NCBI GenBank assembly: GCA_028282505.1
Contig: JANQHV010000628.1
Coordinates: 1 to 37,271 of the forward strand
Origin: SAR324 cluster bacterium
Lineage (GTDB): Bacteria > SAR324 > NAC60-12
Reading direction: 5' to 3'
DNA: 37,271 nt
The notes beneath the pieces were generated by a model. It did no database searches. It saw only the letters and a program-made list of their open reading frames with translations, and was not told the origin of the DNA. Both the position numbers and the translations under genes were made by a program. This document shows positions 28,394 to 37,244 of this stretch, one piece after another (positions within the stretch are counted from its first letter, which is position 1; every line of letters starts with the position of its first letter).

Positions 28394-29221
28394 ATGCACA
28401 AGGAAATCTTCTACAAAAACAAAGTAGTAGTAGTCACAGGTGCTTCAAAGGGGATTGGTAAAAGTTTAGTTTATTTGTTGGTCGCTTCAGGCGCAAAAGT
28501 TGCTGGTTTGGCACGTTCTGTGGAACTATTAGACGCAATCACCTTAAAAACAGAAAAACTTTCCGGAACTTTTTTACCTATTGATTGTGATGTAAGCGAC
28601 CGAAACGAGGTTAAATCTGCTATCGAAATAATACGTAGTAAATTTGAAAAGATTGATATTCTTATTAATAATGCTGGAGTAGGATTGACAGGGCCATCCT
28701 ATCAGACTGATAGAAGAGAAATAGTGAAATGTTTTGATGTTAATTTTTTTGGTGCATTAAACTGTATTGAGCCTGTATTACCTGAGATGCTTGAACGCCA
28801 ACAAGGTACTATTGTGAACATTGCATCCATTGTAGCCAAATATGGATTGCCGGCAAATAGTTATTACTCTGCTGCGAAAGCGGCACTAGTATCTTATACT
28901 CAAGCTCTGCGTGCAGAAGTTGCCCCGGCAAATATTAACGTTTTGACTATCTACCCAGGTAGTACAGATACCGAGTTTCAAAAAGATCAATCAAAAACTC
29001 CAGGTTTCATTCCTAATAAACCAAATAAGAGTAGGCAACTTAGTTCTAATTTAGCAGCTAAGAAAATTCTATTTGCCATTGAAAAGAATAAAAGAGAATT
29101 TATTATTAGTCGCACTACAAAAATGATGATCTTTTTAAAAACTTTTTTTCCATTTGTTGCAGAATATATTGTAATAAAAATTTTTGGTACGGAAAAGTGG
29201 CATTCTCAGAAAAAATTATAA
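28394..29221 (+). CDS. short-chain dehydrogenase/reductase (paralogue of the SDR domain at 21528)
   Basis: VVVTGASKGIGKSLVYLLVASGAKVAGLARS, NNAGVGLTGP, YYSAAKAALVSYTQALRAEVAP; very similar to the SDR half of 21528-23411. Confidence 0.92.
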   Translation: MHKEIFYKNKVVVVTGASKGIGKSLVYLLVASGAKVAGLARSVELLDAITLKTEKLSGTFLPIDCDVSDRNEVKSAIEIIRSKFEKIDILINNAGVGLTGPSYQTDRREIVKCFDVNFFGALNCIEPVLPEMLERQQGTIVNIASIVAKYGLPANSYYSAAKAALVSYTQALRAEVAPANINVLTIYPGSTDTEFQKDQSKTPGFIPNKPNKSRQLSSNLAAKKILFAIEKNKREFIISRTTKMMIFLKTFFPFVAEYIVIKIFGTEKWHSQKKL

Positions 29222-29279
29222 ATTTTTGAGTGCTGTTTATTCACACCAAACATACCCGTAGTAGGAAACATCAGAAGAC

Positions 29280-29957
29280 ATGAGCAAATTGATGAAGAAC
29301 CCAATTACGCAAATAAGCCATTGGATTAAAAATCATTATGACAACCATTATTCTTCTATCACCGTGGGGGAAAATGGGAACCATATTGTTTCTTATAAGG
29401 ATGGTAGTAAATATGAAGGGCAGTGGAAAAACGGACAACGAAACGGAGAAGGTGTAATTTTCTACAATAACGGCGAAAAGGAGTATGAAGGGCACTGGAA
29501 GGATGATCAACGGCATGGAGAAGGCGTTGAGTACTTTTATATGGAAAAAATAAAAAAGTACGAGGGAGGATGGAAAGAAGGCAAAAAACATGGTAATGGA
29601 GTCCTCTATAATAGTAAAGGGATGAAACGCTATGAAGGACAATGGAAAGACGGTTACCGTCATGGGAGCGGAGCTTTATATTTTGATAAAGTAGAAAAAA
29701 AAAGATACGAAGGAGAATGGGAAAAAGGTTTTCCCTGCGGTCAAGGAATACAGTACTATAAAAACGGTCAAATTGAATATGAAGGAATATTTGATCACCG
29801 GTTTTATGGAGATGGAAATTATTATGACAAACAAGGCGAGGTCTTACAAGATCAATGGAAAGGCGTTCATGTTTCTTTTAAAGGAAAGTTAAAACACAGA
29901 ACGGAAAAGAATGAGCATGAATTTGAACAGAAAAATTTTATTAAAGGACATTATTGA
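29280..29957 (+). CDS. MORN-repeat protein
   Basis: About six successive YEGxWKxGxxxGxGxxxY repeats (YEGQWKNGQRNGEGVIFY, YEGHWKDDQRHGEGVEYF, YEGGWKEGKKHGNGVLY, YEGQWKDGYRHGSGALYF, YEGEWEKGFPCGQGIQYY, YEGIFDHRFYGDGNYY). Confidence 0.95.
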   Translation: MSKLMKNPITQISHWIKNHYDNHYSSITVGENGNHIVSYKDGSKYEGQWKNGQRNGEGVIFYNNGEKEYEGHWKDDQRHGEGVEYFYMEKIKKYEGGWKEGKKHGNGVLYNSKGMKRYEGQWKDGYRHGSGALYFDKVEKKRYEGEWEKGFPCGQGIQYYKNGQIEYEGIFDHRFYGDGNYYDKQGEVLQDQWKGVHVSFKGKLKHRTEKNEHEFEQKNFIKGHY

Positions 29958-30187
29958 TGGTTTCGTAAAAAATATATTCATAAAATTATCGAGTATAATA
30001 CTTTAGACTGTTTTTATGAAAAATATTAATAATATCAGTGTTTTGATTCTGTTTTGTCACTGATTGAAATCATTAACCACAAAACTTTATAATCACTTAA
30101 AAAGTGTCCGAACCATTGTGAATACATAAGGCTTCATTTAAAACAAGTTTGAAAATAATCATTAGGAAACTCAAGCCAGGGTGTAAT

Positions 30188-31258
30188 ATGTTTCAGAAAG
30201 CTAAACATTTTGTTAGTCATTCAAAAATCATCAAAAGAAATATTAATCTTATTCCTAAAATTGCTTCAGGTTATTATAAAACGTTAGTGTTGAAGCAAAA
30301 CGTTTTGCGTACTTTGGAACTAGCCCTTTTAACCGAATGTAACTCTGAGTGTGTGATGTGTTATGCTACTGAAATGAAAAGAGAAGATGACCATTACTTA
30401 ACGCCCGAAGAATATAGAAATTTGTGGCAGCAAGCTAGAAAACTAGGGGCTTTCTCTGCGATATTATCAGGTGGAGAACCCACTATGCGCAAAGAATTTT
30501 TTGAGATTGTAGAGGCATTAAATCCTCATGATTCGATTATTGGTTTAGTTTCAAATTCTTCAATGCTAAATAGACCATTTTTGAAAGATTTGAAAAAAGC
30601 AGGCATTGAAACCTTACATTTAAGCTTAGATAGTTTAGATGAGGAAAAAAATGATCGAATTCGTGGTATGCCAGGACATTACAGACATGTAATGTATGCG
30701 ATAGAAGAAGGTAAAAAGCAAGGATTTCACGTATTTCTGAGTACTGTTATCATGCGTGACGGAATGGATAAAATGAAAGAAATCGTGCAATTTGCCATGA
30801 AAAATGAAATCGGTGTAATTTTCTCGTTAGCCTGTGTATCCGGTGAGTGGTCTCAAGCTAAAGACGTGCTTCTGACTGATGAAGAATGGAAGTATGTTCA
30901 AAACTATATGAAAAAAAATAACGGAATAATTCGATCTGATTGGACCATCAATTTATCAATGAAGACAGAATGCCCAGGAGGAAGGGAAAAAATTTCGGTT
31001 TCTCCTTATGGTGATATACAGGGATGTGGTATGAATTATGTTTCTTTCGGAAATATTCGAGAAGAACCTCTTGAAAGAATTTGGAGACGTTCATGTGAAT
31101 TTCCAGACTTTAAAAGAAGGCCGACTTCTTGTCTGATCGGTGCGGACATGGATTATATTGAACGTTATATTCGTCCATTGTCAGGAAAGACCGTCCCTGT
31201 CCAAATTGATCAGCATCCCACCAATCCCATTTCTTTTGCTGAATTGGAGGGGCGATAA
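30188..31258 (+). CDS. radical SAM/SPASM protein
   Basis: LLTECNSECVMCYATEMKRE, ILSGGEPTMRKEFFEIVEAL, C-term CPGGREKISVSPYGDIQGCGMNYVSFGNIREEPLERIWRRS. ATG at 30188 preferred over the track TTG at 30149. Confidence 0.92.
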   Translation: MFQKAKHFVSHSKIIKRNINLIPKIASGYYKTLVLKQNVLRTLELALLTECNSECVMCYATEMKREDDHYLTPEEYRNLWQQARKLGAFSAILSGGEPTMRKEFFEIVEALNPHDSIIGLVSNSSMLNRPFLKDLKKAGIETLHLSLDSLDEEKNDRIRGMPGHYRHVMYAIEEGKKQGFHVFLSTVIMRDGMDKMKEIVQFAMKNEIGVIFSLACVSGEWSQAKDVLLTDEEWKYVQNYMKKNNGIIRSDWTINLSMKTECPGGREKISVSPYGDIQGCGMNYVSFGNIREEPLERIWRRSCEFPDFKRRPTSCLIGADMDYIERYIRPLSGKTVPVQIDQHPTNPISFAELEGR

Positions 31259-31302
31259 GGTATCTAAACAATTAATCACTATTTAACCCCGATATTGATA
31301 AT

Positions 31303-32838
31303 ATGATAGAAACAAAAAACATGGGTGGGGTTGTGATGATACAACCCAATACTTCATTAACAGGTTCCTTTATCCGGATGCTCCCGCTTGGGGTGCTTTA
31401 TGCCTCGAGTAAAATCATAAAAGATGGATTTTCTGTAGATATTTTAGATACGCGTGTTGTGCGCTCATCTTGGAAAGAAAAACTGGCTGGAATGATAAAA
31501 GACGATACACTGGTGGTGGGGCTGTCTGTCATGAGTGGTTATTCTATTATTGAGAGTGTCAAGATCTCACGTTTTGTGAAAGAGAAATGGCCTGCGGTGA
31601 AAGTGGTGTGGGGTGGGCCTCATCCTACGTTTAGTCCAGATGATGTATTGTTGGAGTCTGCCATTGATTTCGCAATTAGTGGGTATGGGGCAGAACCTTT
31701 TCGGCAGTTAATGCAAAATTTAATTAATAGTGAACAAGCCTTACCGTTTGAACAAATCAATGGATTGTCCTGGAGAGATGAAAACGGGCTGGTTCATATT
31801 AATAAAGCAACCAACAGTTTTGAATTTATTCACTATGAGGACATTCCCTACGATCTTATTGAAAATTTTCAAGATTATAAGCATATAGATACGGATGAAA
31901 AAGTATTTCCCATGTATAGTGTGATGGGATGCCCCTATAAATGCTCTTTTTGTAGTTCTCCCGCACAATATTCAAACATTAAGAAAAAATGGGAGCAATA
32001 CCCCTTGGAAGAAATTGTCGAGCATATCAAATTTGTGAAAGAGAAATATGGTGCGACGTTTGTCTATTTCATTGATGATGATTCTTTTGTCAATTTAAAA
32101 CATGTGGAAGGCATTATTGACCAACTGAATGAAGATAAAATAAAAATCAAATTAGGATTTCGAGGGGCTCGTATCAATGAGATTATCAAGATGAGCGATC
32201 AATTTCTCGAGAAACTGGCAGCAGCTGGCACCAACACGATGCACATTGGTATTGAATCCGGGTCAAATCGGCTTCTCAAATTAATGAAAAAAAACACCAC
32301 AGTGGAGCAAATCGTCAAAGTCAATCAAAAATTAGCAAGACATCCAGAAATCACAGTTTTTTATAATTTCATAGTAGGGTATCCTACTGAGACTTTGGAG
32401 GAAACAAAACAAACAAGAGACTTAATTCTGCGTCTTGTTCAAGATAATCCCACTTGCTGTGTGATACCCCTCAATAAACCGAGACCATTACCGGGAACAG
32501 AATTATATGAATTGGCTGTCAGTTTTGGATATCAGGGACCTAAAACCCTGGAAGGATGGGGTGAGTATGATGTTGAATCCTCTGACTACAGGGTGGAGTG
32601 GTTAACAGAGGAGCATAATAAGTTTATCCGCATGATGTTTTTATGCATGTATTTTATTGATAATAAGATCCTTCAGCTTTCCAAAGGCCGTAGCCTTAAG
32701 TACACTTTTTTGAAAATTATGGCAGCACTGTATAAACCTGTGGCAACATTCCGTTTTAAATATGGCATCGACAAACTGTTGATCGAAGATATATTTTATT
32801 CTTTCTTCAATTGGTTAATTAAAAGCTCTCATCCTTAA
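31303..32838 (+). CDS. B12-binding-domain radical SAM protein
   Basis: N-term PNTSLTGSFIRMLPLGVLYASSKIIKDGFSVDILDTR...VVWGGPHPTFSPDDVL (cobalamin-binding-type fold), MGCPYKCSFCSSPAQYS, VYFIDDDSFVN, GIESGSNRLLKLMKK. Confidence 0.92.
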   Translation: MIETKNMGGVVMIQPNTSLTGSFIRMLPLGVLYASSKIIKDGFSVDILDTRVVRSSWKEKLAGMIKDDTLVVGLSVMSGYSIIESVKISRFVKEKWPAVKVVWGGPHPTFSPDDVLLESAIDFAISGYGAEPFRQLMQNLINSEQALPFEQINGLSWRDENGLVHINKATNSFEFIHYEDIPYDLIENFQDYKHIDTDEKVFPMYSVMGCPYKCSFCSSPAQYSNIKKKWEQYPLEEIVEHIKFVKEKYGATFVYFIDDDSFVNLKHVEGIIDQLNEDKIKIKLGFRGARINEIIKMSDQFLEKLAAAGTNTMHIGIESGSNRLLKLMKKNTTVEQIVKVNQKLARHPEITVFYNFIVGYPTETLEETKQTRDLILRLVQDNPTCCVIPLNKPRPLPGTELYELAVSFGYQGPKTLEGWGEYDVESSDYRVEWLTEEHNKFIRMMFLCMYFIDNKILQLSKGRSLKYTFLKIMAALYKPVATFRFKYGIDKLLIEDIFYSFFNWLIKSSHP

Positions 32839-32914
32839 ATTCTTATCAATAAAAATCAAATAAAATTCCTTCCCATTTCCTGGGAATCCCTCCTCTATTG
32901 ATCTAAAAATAGGC

Positions 32915-35470
32915 ATGCGACTTCCTTCGAAATATGAATCTCTAATTGAGATTCTGTCCTGGATAATCGGGTTGGTGTTTTTTATATACATACTCCGTTC
33001 GATGTTGTTCCTCGGTCAAACAACTATGGGGAATGAGAGTATTGCAGTACGATATTCGATTTTTCAGTATTTTGCTGAAAATATTATCAATGGTGTGTAT
33101 CCCCTCTGGAATCCGTTTACACATGCTGGAGAACCTTTGTGGCCACTGTTGATTAATTTCCGATTGTTGGATATTCAGCCTTTAGTTATATATTTGGCTC
33201 AGTTTATTACTGACGATTTGGTGATTATCTTCAATTGGGGATATGTGACCCGAAATGTGATCATGCTGGTAGGAGTATATATTGTTTTGCGGTTGTTTGC
33301 TATTCGTCTATTTATACGATTGACCCTGATCCCAATTTTACTCTTCTCCTCTTTGATGTTTATTTCCTTTTCAGCACCTGCTTTTGCCAGTCATTTTTTG
33401 ACTATTCCTTATATAGCTTATTTTCTTTTTCGCATCACATGCCTCAAAGATCACCGCTGGTTCAACTGGCTTTTTCTTGCTGGGTTAATCGGATTAAATT
33501 GGCAGGGTAATCTCTTTGGCAGTATGGCCGTGTTTTTGTTTTTCTTTTTGCTCGGTTTATTGCTTTTCCAGAAAGGTTTATTGAAGGAAGTATTTAGAGA
33601 AAAAATGATAGTGGGAAAACTATTGGTGGTGTTTATGGTGGTGGCCATTATGATGTTACCGAACATAGTAGCTTATCGGGAGAGTACAAAAAAGTATATA
33701 TTTGCAACTAGACTTAATGAGATACAAAAACGTGAATCTACTTCACTAAGTATGGGCTATGAATATGCGATCAAGTCTGGTACCTACACGCATCCAAGGG
33801 ATTATTTGATGAGTATTACACCTGATGCGAGTTTTGTTAAATCAACCCCTCATAAAACTGTTTGGGGAGGGAGGACGGAATCGTTTCTTTACATTGGATT
33901 ATTACCTTGGAGCATTGCGGTTTTGGGAATGGTAGCCGGTCGGCATCATATGAAAAAGACTTGGTTGTGTGTGATGTTGGGGATAGGGGTATTGATGTTT
34001 GGAGCACCCGGATTATTACATCGACTGTTATATTATTTTTACCCTCCTTTATGGTTTAATAGAAATATACATAATTATTTTTTATGTTTTTCTTTTGCCG
34101 TACTGTATTTTTACGTGATTGGGTTCAATCACATTTATTTAACACGATATGTTAATGCTTTTTCTAAACAATTAAGCGAGAAGAGATCTTATGTAGGCAT
34201 TGTGTTAATGACAATCTCTGTTTGTTTAGCAATGTTCTGGATAACCAGAGATGGATTCTCTTCGCAGGATTATCTTGCTCTTTGGCCTGTTGGAGTATTG
34301 GTTGTTTTGGGATGGGGGTTGTATAAATATATTGGGGATAAAGGTTTATATATTAGTTTATTGCTGGGGCAAGTATTATGGTCTGTTATTCGTACTGTTA
34401 ACCCGATCTTTAATTATATCATTTATGTTACGGTTATTGTGGGAATTCCTTTGATCTTATTTTTTGTTATTAAAGGATATGGCATTTACTTTTCCAGTAA
34501 GGCCAGACGGTATTTGACATGGAGCCTTTTTATACTTTTTTTTGTTAATCTGGTTTATGATCTGACCTACTTCACCCAAGGGATCAAACCGGTATATAGT
34601 CAGAAAAATCCAGGCGTGAAGTGTGAATTTGATACAACAGTCAAAGAATTGTATTTGCCTCAGCATCGTCAATTGTCTTCCCAGTGTGAATCAGATTGGA
34701 GGGAGGGGCAATATTTGAAATATTTTGGGTCTGCAGCACGGCAATTAAATATTTTTAGTGTTAGAGGTGATCCACCACTTACCTTTGATGAAGCATTAGT
34801 CAGACCCCCTGAACCTACCTTATTCCAACTTGCTAATTATTATAATCTCGTTAATTTAGATGTTTCTTCTAAAATATTAGAGGAAATGTTTGCTTTGAAT
34901 AAAAAAATTTTTCAATTTAAAACAGGAGCTGTATTTGTTGAAGAAAGAGAGATTCCCGGGCTATTCGGTGAATTGGGGTTAGAAAACTCTCTCCAGCTAC
35001 TAGAAAATTATATTTTCATCGCAAAACAGTTAGAAGGTGAGCTCATTGATTCTGGAGTTCCGGTGATAGACTATGATCAAGTTATTCAAGATTCATTCGA
35101 TTATTCTGCAAAGGAGAATGAGTTTTTCTACCAGATTACCCATTATGAGACGAACTCTATCACTATGGAGGTTTTGACCAATCAAGCGGGTCTCTTATAT
35201 TGGGTGGATGGGTTTGATGGTTGGTGGAAAGCAGATCTCAATGGAAATGATGTTTCAATATATAGGGCTAATGTCAATTTTAAAGCAATATTTTTGCCTA
35301 AAGGGAAAAATTTTATCAGGTTTTACTATGACCCAGCTTTTGTAAAAATAGCGATGGGAAGCTTTTATGGAATCTTGCTTTGCACATTCTTTGGAGGATT
35401 GATGAGCTTGGTTATGCAACGAGATTGCTCCAAGAATCTTGAAGAGGAAATATTTTCAAAGCAAGGATAG
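32915..35470 (+). CDS. multi-pass membrane protein, YfhO-like
   Basis: Many hydrophobic segments, YPLWNPFTHAGEPLWP, and C-term YWVDGFDGWWKADLNGNDVSIYRANVNFKAIFLPKGKNFIRFYYDP typical of YfhO-family proteins. Confidence 0.82.
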   Translation: MRLPSKYESLIEILSWIIGLVFFIYILRSMLFLGQTTMGNESIAVRYSIFQYFAENIINGVYPLWNPFTHAGEPLWPLLINFRLLDIQPLVIYLAQFITDDLVIIFNWGYVTRNVIMLVGVYIVLRLFAIRLFIRLTLIPILLFSSLMFISFSAPAFASHFLTIPYIAYFLFRITCLKDHRWFNWLFLAGLIGLNWQGNLFGSMAVFLFFFLLGLLLFQKGLLKEVFREKMIVGKLLVVFMVVAIMMLPNIVAYRESTKKYIFATRLNEIQKRESTSLSMGYEYAIKSGTYTHPRDYLMSITPDASFVKSTPHKTVWGGRTESFLYIGLLPWSIAVLGMVAGRHHMKKTWLCVMLGIGVLMFGAPGLLHRLLYYFYPPLWFNRNIHNYFLCFSFAVLYFYVIGFNHIYLTRYVNAFSKQLSEKRSYVGIVLMTISVCLAMFWITRDGFSSQDYLALWPVGVLVVLGWGLYKYIGDKGLYISLLLGQVLWSVIRTVNPIFNYIIYVTVIVGIPLILFFVIKGYGIYFSSKARRYLTWSLFILFFVNLVYDLTYFTQGIKPVYSQKNPGVKCEFDTTVKELYLPQHRQLSSQCESDWREGQYLKYFGSAARQLNIFSVRGDPPLTFDEALVRPPEPTLFQLANYYNLVNLDVSSKILEEMFALNKKIFQFKTGAVFVEEREIPGLFGELGLENSLQLLENYIFIAKQLEGELIDSGVPVIDYDQVIQDSFDYSAKENEFFYQITHYETNSITMEVLTNQAGLLYWVDGFDGWWKADLNGNDVSIYRANVNFKAIFLPKGKNFIRFYYDPAFVKIAMGSFYGILLCTFFGGLMSLVMQRDCSKNLEEEIFSKQG

Positions 35471-35474
35471 AAAA

Positions 35475-36062
35475 ATGAAGGGTATTGAACAAGACTTAAA
35501 GTATTATACCAAGTTAAACTATGATGTCGTTATAAGGAAGAGAGGAGATGTTTTTGTACTCCATCTTCCTGAACTATTATTTATTGAAGAAGATGAAAGT
35601 TTAGAAAATGCATATAAGAAGATTGAATTGAAAAAGGAAAAATATTTTCAGGAAATGATTGAATCTGGTTATCAAGATTTGATCAAAGTGCCAAAACCAG
35701 AAAAGGTTGCTCCTTCGATTCATGAAAATTTTTATGTCAAGCGTATATCCCTCTTTCTTATTCAGCTCTTTGTGATTCTATTGCTGTTTGGTATATTGTT
35801 TCAGTTTGTGTCTATAGAATTAGAGAAGCAAAGGGTAAAATTTGAAAAAAATCTATCGTCGATCAAAGGAATTGGACACATCTCTCATTTAATTGTTGAT
35901 AAACTAGACACAATGTCTGAAGAAAAGAAGGAAGAATTAAGGTTGCGTTTGAGGAAAATAATATTACATACAAAGCCATTTCTCGATGAATTTAAAATAC
36001 TATTTGAAGAAACTGTTGATCCACAAATTGAAAAAAAACAAATAGAATTACCAGGTAATTAA
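35475..36062 (+). CDS. uncharacterised single-TM protein with HicB-fold-like N-terminus
   Basis: YDVVIRKRGDVFVLHLPELLFIEEDESLENAYKKIELKKEKYFQEMIESGYQDLIKVP resembles HicB-like sequences, then one TM helix (ISLFLIQLFVILLLFGILFQFV) and a charged tail. ATG at 35475. Confidence 0.6.
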   Translation: MKGIEQDLKYYTKLNYDVVIRKRGDVFVLHLPELLFIEEDESLENAYKKIELKKEKYFQEMIESGYQDLIKVPKPEKVAPSIHENFYVKRISLFLIQLFVILLLFGILFQFVSIELEKQRVKFEKNLSSIKGIGHISHLIVDKLDTMSEEKKEELRLRLRKIILHTKPFLDEFKILFEETVDPQIEKKQIELPGN

Positions 36063-36077
36063 TTATAAAGAGGAAAA

Positions 36078-36851
36078 TTGAAGGATAAAAAAGTTGTTGC
36101 TTTGATTCCAGCACGTATGCAATCTTCTCGGTTTCCGGGCAAACCATTGAAAGCAATATTAGACTTGCCTTTGGTAGAGCACACCAGGAGAAGGGCGCTG
36201 TTATCAGAAGTTATAGATGATGTTGTCGTGGCAACCTGTGATCAAGAAATCGTAGAAATGGTGGAGGGATACGGAGGAAAAGCCGTGATGACCGCTGATA
36301 CCCATGAACGTTGCACGGACCGAGTTGAAGAAGCCTCCTACCATATGGAATGTGACATAATAGTCATAGTCCAGGGAGATGAACCGTTATTTTTTCCTGA
36401 CATGTTGGATCGATTGGTGCAACCTATGTTGGAAGACAATAAATTGTATTGTGCAAACATCCTCTCTCCTATTTCTGACAAAATCGATATGGATAATATC
36501 GATGTGGTAAAAGCTGTTTTGAATCTACAGGGAAATGTGATGTATTTTTCTCGATCACCAATTCCTCATTTTAGAGTACAGGGTGATTGTCCATTGTACC
36601 GTCAAACAGGGATTTCAGCATTCACCAGTAGTTTTTTACGACGGTTTTCCCGACTGCAACCAACTCCCTTGGAGTCTATTGAATCTATAGATTTTTTAAG
36701 AATTCTAGAGCATGGTTATCCAGTTCGTGGGATTGTATATGATCAACTAACGGTTGGGGTAGATAGGCCCGATGATGTTGCAAAAGTTGAGGCTATTTTG
36801 AAAAATGACCCAATGCAGCAAAATTGCTATCAAAAAATTTTGAATTTTTAG
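36078..36851 (+). CDS. kdsB: 3-deoxy-manno-octulosonate cytidylyltransferase (CMP-Kdo synthetase) family
   Basis: VVALIPARMQSSRFPGKPL, VVVATCDQEI, VMTADTHERCTDRVEEA, IVQGDEPLF, YFSRSPIP, YRQTGISAFT, GVDRPDDVAKVEAIL. TTG start. Confidence 0.9.
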   Translation: MKDKKVVALIPARMQSSRFPGKPLKAILDLPLVEHTRRRALLSEVIDDVVVATCDQEIVEMVEGYGGKAVMTADTHERCTDRVEEASYHMECDIIVIVQGDEPLFFPDMLDRLVQPMLEDNKLYCANILSPISDKIDMDNIDVVKAVLNLQGNVMYFSRSPIPHFRVQGDCPLYRQTGISAFTSSFLRRFSRLQPTPLESIESIDFLRILEHGYPVRGIVYDQLTVGVDRPDDVAKVEAILKNDPMQQNCYQKILNF

Positions 36852-37011
36852 AACCTGTTTGGAAAAGATGGTTCGTGGTGAAAAATCGATCTCGTTGAGC
36901 GGATTTTTGAGAAAATTTAAGGCGAATAGCGAGCCTATTTAACGAAAATTTCCTCAAAACAGACGCCAATGAGGCGGTTTTGCAGTAGAATCAGGTTTTT
37001 CAAACAGGTTC
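36851..37011. mobile_element. MITE-like element A, 161 bp
   Basis: Terminal inverted repeats gaacctgtttggaaaa / tttttcaaacaggttc (1 mismatch in 16), flanked by TTA on both sides (36848-36850, 37012-37014); no coding capacity. Confidence 0.88.
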
Positions 37012-37069
37012 TTAAGTTGAATCAGCAAAAAATTCTGTCACTTGAAATAGTTTTTCTACACATTTATTA

Positions 37070-37244
37070 GAGGGCGTTTAAAAATTATTTCCGTGACGAA
37101 AAATCGTCCAAAATGAGAGAGGTTTTTCAGAAATTTGAGGCGAATAGTAAGCTATTTAACAAGAATTTCTGGTGGTCCGGCATTCCGGAAATCCGCTCCA
37201 TTTTTGGCGGTTTTGCAGTAGGAACATAATTTTTAAACACCCTC
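37070..37244. mobile_element. MITE-like element B, 175 bp
   Basis: Terminal inverted repeats gagggcgtttaaaaattat / ataatttttaaacaccctc (1 mismatch in 19), flanked by TTA on both sides (37067-37069, 37245-37247). Core shares gaaaaatcg, aggcgaatag..ag.ctatttaac and ggcggttttgcagtag with element A. Confidence 0.88.

Noticed and set aside
29958-30187. Possible RiPP precursor or small RNA in the gap before the radical SAM gene
   Set aside because: No small ORF with a ribosome site or Cys/Gly-rich core was evident, and no stable GC-containing hairpin was seen by eye.
422-36000. Numerous antisense and alternate-frame ORFs of 60-139 aa from the six-frame track
   Set aside because: They lie entirely or mostly inside well-supported + strand genes, have low-complexity or non-protein-like composition, and show no recognisable motif.
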